DNA of 9,465 bases from Gemmatimonadota bacterium (lineage in GTDB: Bacteria > Latescibacterota > UBA2968 > UBA8231): assembly GCA_026706505.1 (NCBI GenBank), contig JAPOYQ010000500.1, forward strand, positions 1 to 9,465, read 5' to 3'. The notes under the pieces are model-generated. The model was not told where the DNA came from. It ran no database searches and worked only from the letters and a program-made list of their open reading frames with translations. Below, one piece after another: positions 1 through 5,689 of this stretch. Positions within the stretch are counted from its first letter, which is position 1; each line of letters begins with the position of its first letter. A program made the position numbers and the translations under genes.

Positions 1-121
1 CAACAATCTACTCGATCAGCCGCCGGCGGTGATCTTCAATGGGTTCCTCGGTACTTCTGATTCCAACACGTACGACTTTATGGGCCGCTACCTATACGTG
101 CGCCTGTCCCATTCTCGGTAG
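1..121 (+). CDS. C-terminal end of an unidentified protein, possibly outer-membrane
   Basis: An open frame enters from the left edge and ends at TAG (119-121), giving 39 residues. It ends in an alternating aromatic/hydrophobic stretch (YDFMGRYLYVRLSHSR) that resembles the last beta-strand of an outer-membrane barrel, such as the end of a TonB-dependent receptor. The final residue is Arg rather than the usual aromatic, so the family is uncertain. The gene converges on the receptor gene at 192-2843, and a palindrome lies between the two stops. What is seen is the open frame and strand-like composition. The outer-membrane assignment is inference. Confidence 0.45.
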   Translation, partial: NNLLDQPPAVIFNGFLGTSDSNTYDFMGRYLYVRLSHSR

Positions 122-147
122 AGCAGGGCCTTACCGAGACGAGGCCA

Positions 148-176
148 GTAGGGGGCGGTTTAAAACCGCCCCCTAC
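148..176. repeat. Perfect GC-rich palindrome between convergent genes
   Basis: The left arm GTAGGGGGCGGTTT (148-161) and its exact reverse complement (163-176) flank one central A, giving 14 perfect base pairs. It sits between the stop of the plus-strand gene (121) and the stop of the minus-strand receptor (192). No T-run follows on either strand, so it is not a textbook intrinsic terminator. It could still stop transcription from both sides, or be one copy of a dispersed REP-like palindromic repeat. No second copy is seen in this window. Confidence 0.6.
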
Positions 177-191
177 AATGCGTAACGTCAG

Positions 192-2843
192 TTAATAATC
201 GTACGACAGTGAAATATTCCAGCGACGTCCCAGCCCGAGGAATACGCGAGCGCTTGCGGCGTCGTGGCCATCGCCGTCATCGGCATCGGACACGTAGCTT
301 TCGTCGAGCAAATTGAAGACGTGCAATCGCAGCTTCATATTGCTGAACGAAGCGCCGGGCAGCGTGTAACTCGCGTGTAGATCCATCAGATTGTAATCTG
401 GGAGTTTCCACGACTGTGCGCGGTCGTCGGGGTCGGTTCGGTTGGCGGGATCAAATTTGGCGTAGTGATCCATGAACCGCCGCACACCTAGCGAGGCGTA
501 GAGGCCGCGCGTGGGAAATACCGCACCGCTCAGGCGCAAGGTCTTTTGTGCTGCGTCGCCCACCTTTAGCCCTTTGGCATAGACTTGAAATTCGCCGATC
601 GTCTCTGGATCCTCTTCGGGCGAAAATGTCACATCGACATCGTTGAGCCATTCCCAATTTCCCAGCGACACCATGCCGCGTACCTCGAATTTGTCATGGG
701 GACGCGCCTTCAGGTCTAACTCTACGCCGGTATGCAGCGCATCAATGCCGTTTAGCAAAAATCGCAAGCGCTGGTCGAGCTTCTCGCTGTAAATGCTCTT
801 GGGCCACGAGCGGTCTATCCACTTGGTGTAATAGAAGTTTGCGTTGCCAGTAAACATACCGCGCTTGAAATAACCGGCACCCAGTTCAAAAGAGGCGACC
901 TTTTCATTAAACGTGGGATCGTACAGGCTGTTGTCGTAGTGGTAAACCGAGTCGAATTTGGGCGCGGTCGAGAGCCAGCCCATGTTGGCATACACATTGA
1001 CTGTGGGAGTGGCGTTGTAGTTGCCACCTACTTTCATGGTGTAGCCGGAGAAGTTTTCCCAGGCTGTCTGGTCCCAGTCGCCATCGACCTTGGCGCGGAA
1101 ATAGTCGATGCGCTTATAACCAGTCACCGATCCCGAGGTGCTCAAAAAGGCCGTGAATTTGTCAAACTGCCCTTCGAGCTGTGCAAAGCCGCCCCCCCAG
1201 CGCGTAAGGCCATCGTTGTGGTAGGAGACTTTGTCGCCGAGCCGCTTGACGGCGGTCGTGGCATTGTTGTCCCATTCAAAGACGTAGTAGTCGGCACCGA
1301 GCAAATTGCGCACTTCGCGCCAGTGCTCCCCTTTGTAATAGCGCAAATCCGTGCCAAAGGTCAGCTTGTAGATGTCGCTCAAATGGTATTCGGCCGTGCC
1401 CAAATATCCATACCAAAAGTGCTGATTGACTGAGTTGCGGATAATGGTCTGTGCTGCAATCTCGTCGGCACCCACTTCGCCGGCAGCTACCAATGCGGAA
1501 TCGGCTTGGGTATTCAACTCATCAGCAACGCGTTGCCAGTTGATGGTGCCATCGTCGAGTGTGCCCGGATTGTCGCCTAAACGCCCGGTGCCGCCGCCTT
1601 TTCCGCGCGAAAAGTAGAATACATTGGACAACATAAATTGCGCGCTGGGGGTCCAGTACCAGTTCAAATTGGCTTGGGGTTTGTGGTAAAAATTTTCGCG
1701 CTCCATGATGATTGCGCTGTCGCGTGCATCGTGGACGCTGCCGTTGTAATACTCTTGATAGGACGAAAAGGGCGAGCGTCCCCAGTTGGGATTGTAATCG
1801 ACGCCGTAGTTTTTTGCGTCCGCAACGTCAATGCCCAATGAGCGGGCGTAATCGGCGTCAAAGGTTGCAATGGATTGCTTGTAGAGACGGTGCCCGTGGC
1901 GCTGCGGTGCGCCGGTGACGAACAGATCGATTTTGTGCGTGTCGGATGCCAAAAAGCTCAACGCACCAAAGTAAGCCCACGCCGACGACCACGCCTGAGC
2001 GGGCAGGCCCTCGCTGCTCTTGCGCGTCATGCCCACGGTGAAAGCTGTTTTTTTGTCGATCAAACCCGAGGAAAAATTGAGCGTGGTTTTGTAAAAGGCG
2101 TTGTTCCCAGCCTCCTGTTTGATTTTGAAGCCGCGCCGTTGACTGGCGATATCGGTGATGATGTTCATGGTGCCACCCACCGAGGCGATCGCCAGATTGG
2201 AAGCCCCCAATCCGCGCTGCACTTGGATCGACGACGTGACGTCGCTCAGCCCATCCCAGTTGGACCAATAGACCCAGCCGTTTTCCATGTCGTTGACCGG
2301 TACGCCGTTGATCATAACGGCGACGTTGCGCTGATCAAAACCCCGCACATTGATGCGAGAGTCGCCGGCCCCTCCGCCTTGCGCGGTTGCATAAACGCCC
2401 GGCGTATCATTTAAAATCAGCGGCAGGTCGCGCGAGCCGAGTTTGCGCTGCATATCGGCTTTGGGCACGTCGGAGAAGGCAACGGGTGTTTCGCGCAATT
2501 TGGCCCGATCGGCGACGATGATGATTTCTTTGCCGCGAAACACCTCGGGCATGAGTTCGACAAACAACTCGACCGCATCCGCTTCTACGACAACGAGGCT
2601 GCTGTGTTCTTTGTATCCGATAAAGCTTACGACGAGCGTGTGGCTGCCTGCTCCGACATTGGCGATGGCAAATTGTCCATCGAGGTCTGTAGAGGCTCCG
2701 CGCTCGACGCCTTCTATATAGACGTTGGCACCCGGCAGTGATTCGCCGGTTTCGGCATCGCGTACCGTGCCTTTTAGCTCGGTGGCAAACAGAGGTGAAT
2801 AGGCGAGGAACAACAGGGAAAAAAGCGTGAGCATTGGCTTCAT
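192..2843 (-). CDS. TonB-dependent outer-membrane receptor with CarboxypepD-reg-like domain
   Basis: This 883-residue protein is predicted to be a TonB-dependent active transporter of the outer membrane; the substrate cannot be read from the sequence. Residues 1-20 form a signal peptide ending SPLFA. Residues 22-104 form a carboxypeptidase-regulatory-like beta domain (LKGTVRDAETGESLPGANVY, later FIGYKEHSS). The plug domain follows at roughly 112-235, with a receptor-type NVRGFDQRNVAVMINGVPV stretch and VGGTMNIITD. The rest is a long barrel rich in aromatic alternating strands that ends in Tyr (ISLSYDY), as expected for outer-membrane insertion. Length is normal for the family and no frame damage is visible. 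The ATG is preceded by GGAGGT with a 5-base gap (2849-2854). No SusD-like partner is visible next to it, so a glycan-uptake pair is not supported here. It is transcribed alone, convergent with the gene to its left. Confidence 0.93.
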   Translation of the reverse strand: MKPMLTLFSLLFLAYSPLFATELKGTVRDAETGESLPGANVYIEGVERGASTDLDGQFAIANVGAGSHTLVVSFIGYKEHSSLVVVEADAVELFVELMPEVFRGKEIIIVADRAKLRETPVAFSDVPKADMQRKLGSRDLPLILNDTPGVYATAQGGGAGDSRINVRGFDQRNVAVMINGVPVNDMENGWVYWSNWDGLSDVTSSIQVQRGLGASNLAIASVGGTMNIITDIASQRRGFKIKQEAGNNAFYKTTLNFSSGLIDKKTAFTVGMTRKSSEGLPAQAWSSAWAYFGALSFLASDTHKIDLFVTGAPQRHGHRLYKQSIATFDADYARSLGIDVADAKNYGVDYNPNWGRSPFSSYQEYYNGSVHDARDSAIIMERENFYHKPQANLNWYWTPSAQFMLSNVFYFSRGKGGGTGRLGDNPGTLDDGTINWQRVADELNTQADSALVAAGEVGADEIAAQTIIRNSVNQHFWYGYLGTAEYHLSDIYKLTFGTDLRYYKGEHWREVRNLLGADYYVFEWDNNATTAVKRLGDKVSYHNDGLTRWGGGFAQLEGQFDKFTAFLSTSGSVTGYKRIDYFRAKVDGDWDQTAWENFSGYTMKVGGNYNATPTVNVYANMGWLSTAPKFDSVYHYDNSLYDPTFNEKVASFELGAGYFKRGMFTGNANFYYTKWIDRSWPKSIYSEKLDQRLRFLLNGIDALHTGVELDLKARPHDKFEVRGMVSLGNWEWLNDVDVTFSPEEDPETIGEFQVYAKGLKVGDAAQKTLRLSGAVFPTRGLYASLGVRRFMDHYAKFDPANRTDPDDRAQSWKLPDYNLMDLHASYTLPGASFSNMKLRLHVFNLLDESYVSDADDGDGHDAASARVFLGLGRRWNISLSYDY

Positions 2844-2880
2844 GGGACACCTCCGTGGGGGAATGGGGACGCAGCAGTGT

Positions 2881-2935
2881 TGCTAATTTATATTATTTTT
2901 ATATAAAATTTAATTAAAACATATTTAATCTAATG
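2881..2935 (-). promoter_or_regulatory. AT-rich tract upstream of the receptor gene, probable promoter region
   Basis: A stretch of about 55 bases is almost purely A/T, in clear contrast to the GC-rich genes on either side. It begins about 38 bases behind the receptor ATG (2843). On the minus strand it holds several TATAAA/AATAAT-like elements, so a -10 box is easy to place, but no single -35/-10 pair stands out. It is called a promoter region from composition and position only. Confidence 0.4.
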
Positions 2936-3041
2936 AATCGCTTATGCTCCGTCAAGCTCCGTCGCCGTTTGGGGGTAGCGATACTGCCCAGCGACAGCAT
3001 GTGTAGAGCGCTCGCATCGCGTAGCGTGGCATGTTCGTTCC

Positions 3042-3070
3042 TTGATCGACTCTCGATCAGGCTCTTTATT
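3042..3070 (+). promoter_or_regulatory. Candidate promoter with overlapping inverted-repeat operator before the DUF433 gene
   Basis: TTGATC (3042-3047), a 17-base spacer and TTTATT (3065-3070) form a weak sigma-70-like pair, with four of six matches in each box. Overlapping it is a perfect inverted repeat, TGATCGA (3043-3049) / TCGATCA (3053-3059), with a 3-base spacer. It lies about 45 bases before the ATG at 3103. Antitoxin operons are commonly autoregulated through palindromes that overlap the promoter, so this could be an operator. The repeat is seen directly; promoter and operator function are inferred. Confidence 0.35.
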
Positions 3071-3102
3071 TGGGCTATTCGAAACCATGATGGAGAGAGC
3101 CC

Positions 3103-3324
3103 ATGAACTGGCGAGACTACATTACCGTTAATCCCGAAATATGCCATGGGAGAGCCTGCTTCAAGGGCACCCGAGTGTTGGTGTCCACGGTCCTCGATAA
3201 CCTCGCGGATGGATTGGATTCAGAGGAAATCACGACAAGCTATCCGTCGATTACCCATGAGTCCGTTCAAGCGGCAGTGGGCTATGCTGCGGAGTTAGCC
3301 AAGGAACGGGTAGTGTCTGCTTAA
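3103..3324 (+). CDS. DUF433 family protein, antitoxin-like
   Basis: This 73-residue protein contains the DUF433 signature near its start (ITVNPEICHGRACFKGTRV), followed by helices with the usual SEEITTSYPSITHESVQAAV pattern. DUF433 proteins are small helix-turn-helix-like proteins usually encoded just before a PIN-like DUF5615 toxin and thought to act as its antitoxin. Here no such toxin follows; the next gene is a HigA-type antitoxin. The ATG has GGAGAG five bases upstream (3092-3097), which fits. Length is typical and the frame is intact. The family is recognised confidently. An antitoxin role is inferred from the family, and without its partner it may be an orphan or a plain DNA-binding regulator. 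Confidence 0.88.
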   Translation: MNWRDYITVNPEICHGRACFKGTRVLVSTVLDNLADGLDSEEITTSYPSITHESVQAAVGYAAELAKERVVSA

Positions 3325-3363
3325 AAAGGTGAGGCGTACGGCATCGACTCGGAGTCAGAAATC

Positions 3364-3657
3364 ATGGCTATGAAGAATCCACTACACCCTGGCCGTAGTA
3401 TCAAGGAAAATTGCCTAGATCCGCTCGGTCTGAGCGTCACGGAGGCGGCGAAGGTACTGGGCGTGGCTCGGCACACACTTTCGCGCGTACTGAATGGACA
3501 TGCGGGCATTTCGCCGGAGTTGGCCATTCGGCTGGAGAAGGCGGGCTGGTCCAATGCCGAGTTTTGGCTGCGTCGGCAGACCTCGTACGATCTGGCACAA
3601 GCGCGCAGGGGCGAAGACCAGATCAAGGTCGAGCGCTATCAGCCGCAGGTAGCTTGA
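3364..3657 (+). CDS. higA: HigA family addiction-module antitoxin (XRE-type helix-turn-helix)
   Basis: This 97-residue protein has the HigA-type opening [18 protein letters not shown]. An XRE helix-turn-helix follows at about residues 22-58 ([23 protein letters not shown]), with the family's C-terminal [20 protein letters not shown] segment. HigA proteins bind and neutralise the RelE-like mRNA-cleaving toxin HigB and repress their own operon. The toxin gene normally lies immediately upstream, but only a DUF433 gene is found there. The 39-base gap (3325-3363) is open in the same frame and reads like a vestige of a HigB C-terminus. ATG 3364 has GGAG nine bases upstream (3351-3354); ATG 3370 is an alternative. 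The protein itself looks intact, so it may persist as an orphan antitoxin or regulator. Confidence 0.9.
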   Translation: MAMKNPLHPGRSIKENCLDPLGLSVTEAAKVLGVARHTLSRVLNGHAGISPELAIRLEKAGWSNAEFWLRRQTSYDLAQARRGEDQIKVERYQPQVA

Positions 3658-3727
3658 TAAAACTGAGAAGCCGATCAAATAGATTATTCTCGGGATAGAA
3701 GGACAAATACTGCATTTTGGCAGTTCC

Positions 3728-3733
3728 AAGGAG
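3728..3733 (+). promoter_or_regulatory. Ribosome binding site fixing the methyltransferase start
   Basis: AAGGAG lies four bases before ATG 3738. This supports 3738 as the start over the in-frame TTG at 3717, which has no comparable site and would add only seven residues upstream of the conserved protein. Confidence 0.7.
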
Positions 3734-3737
3734 AACA

Positions 3738-4082
3738 ATGGCCGAAACACTGAAGCGACTCGATCAGAGTCGCCTAAACGTAATCTCAAAGTATAGAGCT
3801 AATCCTCTCGCTTGGAGGGGGCAGTTCACACCACAGTTGGTCGACTACCTGCTTGAATCCTTTTCAGACCCCGGGGATCTGGTCGTTGACCCGTTTTCAG
3901 GGAGTGGGACAGTGCTGTTCGAGTCCGCGTCCCATGACATGCCATGCTTTGGTAATGAGTTGAACCCTGCGGCGTATCTCATGTCGAAGTTTTTCCACTT
4001 GGTGAACTTCGAACGCTCGGAGAGAGGCTATTATAGAGCAGCTCAGAGAATCCCTCAGCGGACTCGTGGGCAGGTACGATGA
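3738..4082 (+). CDS. N-terminal fragment of a SAM-dependent DNA methyltransferase (frameshifted)
   Basis: This is the first part of an amino-type DNA methyltransferase (N4-cytosine or N6-adenine). It has a motif X-like segment (KYRANPLAWRGQFTPQLVDYL), then motif I DPFSGSGT at residues 51-58 (3888-3911), which forms the S-adenosylmethionine pocket. GNELNP follows as the motif II acidic residue. After about residue 96 the reading becomes unlike the family and stops at 4080-4082. The natural continuation is in another frame: removing one G at about 4026 joins ERSER directly to AIIEQLRESLSGL. The cause could be a real inactivating mutation or an assembly/sequencing indel. The start is set by AAGGAG four bases before ATG 3738. 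Alone this fragment lacks the catalytic SPPY motif and should be inactive. Confidence 0.8.
   Translation: MAETLKRLDQSRLNVISKYRANPLAWRGQFTPQLVDYLLESFSDPGDLVVDPFSGSGTVLFESASHDMPCFGNELNPAAYLMSKFFHLVNFERSERGYYRAAQRIPQRTRGQVR
4006..4082 (+). other. Frameshift zone in the methyltransferase gene
   Basis: The frame holding the second half of the methyltransferase is open from 4006, just after a TGA at 4003-4005. The frame of the first half closes at 4082, so the shift must lie between these points. Continuity is best restored by dropping one G in the GAGAGAGG run near 4026. No classical slippery heptamer is apparent, so mutation or an indel error is more likely than programmed frameshifting. Confidence 0.7.
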
Positions 4083-5025
4083 TCTGCCGCTGATGAGCCA
4101 AGCAGATAAACATCGAGAGAAGTACTCCAATCTGCTTGCGCTTGCCAAGGAGCTACTCGCAGCTACATCATACGATTCCATGGCCCTTTGTCTTGCGGCT
4201 AACGTTCTGTTCAAGGCAGAGTCTAGTCGAATCAATGACCTAGGGCAGGCTGTTTGGCGGTCGTACGACTACATAGCCACCTTTGCAGGCGAACTGCCGT
4301 ATACTACAAGTCCTGTTGATGCACAACTTGGAGACGCGCGAGCCATGCATCAGGCTCTCGATAGAAAGGCGGGGTTGGTTATCACCAGTCCGCCCTACAT
4401 CAATGTTTTCAACTACCACCAGAATCACCGAGCGATAGTTGAACTCTTGGGTTGGGATCTGTTGCGTGTCGCACGGAGCGAAATTGGGTCAAATCGCAGG
4501 AATAGAGGGAACCGGTTTCGAACCGTAATTCAGTACTGCCTCGACATGAGTCAGTTTCTGAACGCTATGGCTATGGCTATCCGGCAAGAGGGCATCCTCG
4601 TACTGATTGTCGGAAGAGAATCGAACGTCAGAGGAGTGCCGTTTTACAATGGAAGGATAATCCGTGACCTCCTCCGACTGCATCCATGCTTCACCCGTCT
4701 TGGGCATTATGAGCGTCACTTCATAAACAGATTCGGTCTTAAGATCCATGAAGACATTCTCGTCACGAAACGAGATGATGTGTCGCCACAACTATTTCCC
4801 GAAGAAAAGGTGCGGAGAGTCGCAAGTAAGCACCTGAAGTATGCCAGAAAGACGGCCTCTGATAAGGTCAATCGCGACCTAGAGTCGGCTATACAGGATG
4901 CGTTAAGCCTCCCATGCTCGGATTGGTACACCACTATCAGTTCTCACCAGACGAGGGCTTCAACCCCTCGGAAACCTCATCAGGTTCGTTCTGTCTTGCC
5001 GTCTTTGCCGCTGAGATCAAGGTGA
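4066..5025 (+). CDS. C-terminal fragment of the frameshifted DNA methyltransferase
   Basis: This is the remainder of the methyltransferase begun at 3738, shown from an internal GTG; homologous sequence in this frame really begins at about 4027. It holds catalytic motif IV TSPPY (4384-4398), followed by INVFNYHQNHRAIVELLGWD and YCLDMSQFLNAMAMAI. The beta-strand EGILVLIVGRES and the terminal HEDILVTKRDD follow. Motif order is X, I, a stretch of about 165 residues, then IV, so the target-recognition region may lie between I and IV. SPPY fits N4-cytosine or N6-adenine methylation. About the last 38 residues (from 4911) overlap the nuclease frame and are Ser/Pro/Arg-rich and unlike a conserved protein, so they are probably out-of-frame reading. 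This suggests a second break or deletion near 4900. The gene would pair with the nuclease at 4914-5357 as a type II restriction-modification system. Confidence 0.8.
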   Translation: MGRYDDLPLMSQADKHREKYSNLLALAKELLAATSYDSMALCLAANVLFKAESSRINDLGQAVWRSYDYIATFAGELPYTTSPVDAQLGDARAMHQALDRKAGLVITSPPYINVFNYHQNHRAIVELLGWDLLRVARSEIGSNRRNRGNRFRTVIQYCLDMSQFLNAMAMAIRQEGILVLIVGRESNVRGVPFYNGRIIRDLLRLHPCFTRLGHYERHFINRFGLKIHEDILVTKRDDVSPQLFPEEKVRRVASKHLKYARKTASDKVNRDLESAIQDALSLPCSDWYTTISSHQTRASTPRKPHQVRSVLPSLPLRSR

Positions 5026-5357
5026 ACTATGACAAGACCATGTTCCAAGAGTGCGCTGGCACTGCAGCTCGGCTGAAGCAGGGCTGTCCTATCGCTAAGT
5101 ACTACGCACTAGTAGAATATCTTGACATGACACCAGAGGACTGCCGTTTGACAGAGATCGATAATGTCTTCCTGCTTCGGCGAGCAAAGCGACTCCCGGC
5201 TGGAAAACGCGACGACGCCAACGAAGTGCGCGCTGCTCATCAGGATAACCCTATACAAGCTGATGTTATCTGGAGCTTTGTAGAGGAGATACAGGCTTTT
5301 GTGCAAGCAGTCTGGTACGATCCAGATGCCGCACTCAAGAGAGGTTCGTTTGTGTGA
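4914..5357 (+). CDS. Bpu10I-family type II restriction endonuclease, catalytic C-terminal part (probably truncated)
   Basis: The 147-residue product matches the catalytic half of the Bpu10I endonuclease family. It has AAEIKVNYDKTMFQE (residues 32-46), EYLDMTP (68-74), EIDNVFLLRRAKRL (81-94) and the closing DAALKRGSF (138-146). E34-x-K36, with the upstream Pro12-Asp13, fits a PD-(D/E)xK nuclease core that cleaves DNA. As recalled, family members run to around 300 residues, so roughly the N-terminal half, likely involved in site recognition, is absent. No ribosome binding site is seen before ATG 4914. The frame is open upstream only to 4866, within the methyltransferase tail. These points suggest a deletion that joined the methyltransferase end to the middle of the nuclease gene. 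It may be non-functional. Bpu10I itself is a two-subunit enzyme cutting an asymmetric site. The stop overlaps the start of the XRE gene that follows. Confidence 0.75.
   Translation: MLGLVHHYQFSPDEGFNPSETSSGSFCLAVFAAEIKVNYDKTMFQECAGTAARLKQGCPIAKYYALVEYLDMTPEDCRLTEIDNVFLLRRAKRLPAGKRDDANEVRAAHQDNPIQADVIWSFVEEIQAFVQAVWYDPDAALKRGSFV
5340..5344 (+). promoter_or_regulatory. Ribosome binding site favouring a GTG start for the XRE gene
   Basis: AGAGG lies nine bases before GTG 5354, but fifteen before ATG 5360. The spacing favours the GTG, which would overlap the nuclease stop codon (5355-5357) and couple the two genes in translation. Confidence 0.45.
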
Positions 5358-5605
5358 TCATGGAAAAAGTGAATATTTTTGAGACCGACTGGTATCGGAA
5401 TATCAAATCAAAGATGACGCCGGGCGACAATCTGAGGATCTACCGGGAGAATCGCGGTTTGACTCAGGCCAAATTGGGTGAGATGCTTGGCGATGTTCCC
5501 CGTCAGAATATCTCAAACATGGAGAGAGGGGTGCGGTCGATTAGCTTAAAAACGGCCCGGAAATTGGCAGCGCTATTTAAGGTGTCTCCTGAGAAATTCA
5601 TTTAA
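5354..5605 (+). CDS. XRE-family helix-turn-helix transcriptional regulator
   Basis: The 83-residue protein carries a single XRE/Cro-type helix-turn-helix at about residues 25-80: NLRIYRENRGLTQAKLGEML, then RQNISNMERG, then LKTARKLAALFKVSPEKF. It begins with GTG 5354 overlapping the nuclease stop, or with ATG 5360; the ribosome binding site spacing favours GTG. Small proteins of this kind act as controller (C) proteins of restriction-modification systems, as antitoxins, or as general repressors. Its position directly behind the nuclease suggests co-transcription and possible control of the cassette. However, classical C genes lie before the nuclease gene, so this role is inference. The frame is intact. 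Confidence 0.85.
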   Translation: MIMEKVNIFETDWYRNIKSKMTPGDNLRIYRENRGLTQAKLGEMLGDVPRQNISNMERGVRSISLKTARKLAALFKVSPEKFI

Positions 5606-5637
5606 GAAGTATCCTCTTCCATAATCCAAGCGGCCAG

Positions 5638-5661
5638 TTCGCAGTGAAGTAGAACTGCGAA
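5638..5661. terminator. Hairpin between convergent genes, possible bidirectional terminator
   Basis: TTCGCAGT (5638-5645) and ACTGCGAA (5654-5661) form a perfect 8-base-pair stem with an 8-base loop. It lies between the XRE stop (5605) and the kinase stop (5690). No T-run follows on either strand, so intrinsic termination would be weak. The call rests on position and the stem alone. Confidence 0.3.
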
Positions 5662-5689
5662 TGCTCTACGACCGTACTCGCTAATCTCC

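Noticed and set aside
939..1433. 164-codon plus-strand open frame inside the receptor gene, and similar long frames inside the regulator gene (7983-8444)
   Set aside because: They are antisense shadows of well-supported genes with no independent family resemblance.
2933..3106. 57-codon plus-strand open frame (ATG 2933) overlapping the DUF433 start in an ATGA pattern
   Set aside because: No ribosome binding site, no recognisable family, and it covers the promoter/inverted-repeat region. The overlap is probably chance.
2914..3147. 77-codon minus-strand open frame upstream of the receptor
   Set aside because: Overlaps the AT-rich promoter region and the start of the DUF433 gene; Arg/Ser-rich composition with no protein-like pattern.
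3717..3737. TTG start for the methyltransferase
   Set aside because: ATG 3738 has AAGGAG four bases upstream, which itself lies inside the proposed extension.
4020..4030. Programmed ribosomal frameshifting in the methyltransferase
   Set aside because: No slippery heptamer or obvious downstream structure was noticed; a one-base indel explains the break more simply.
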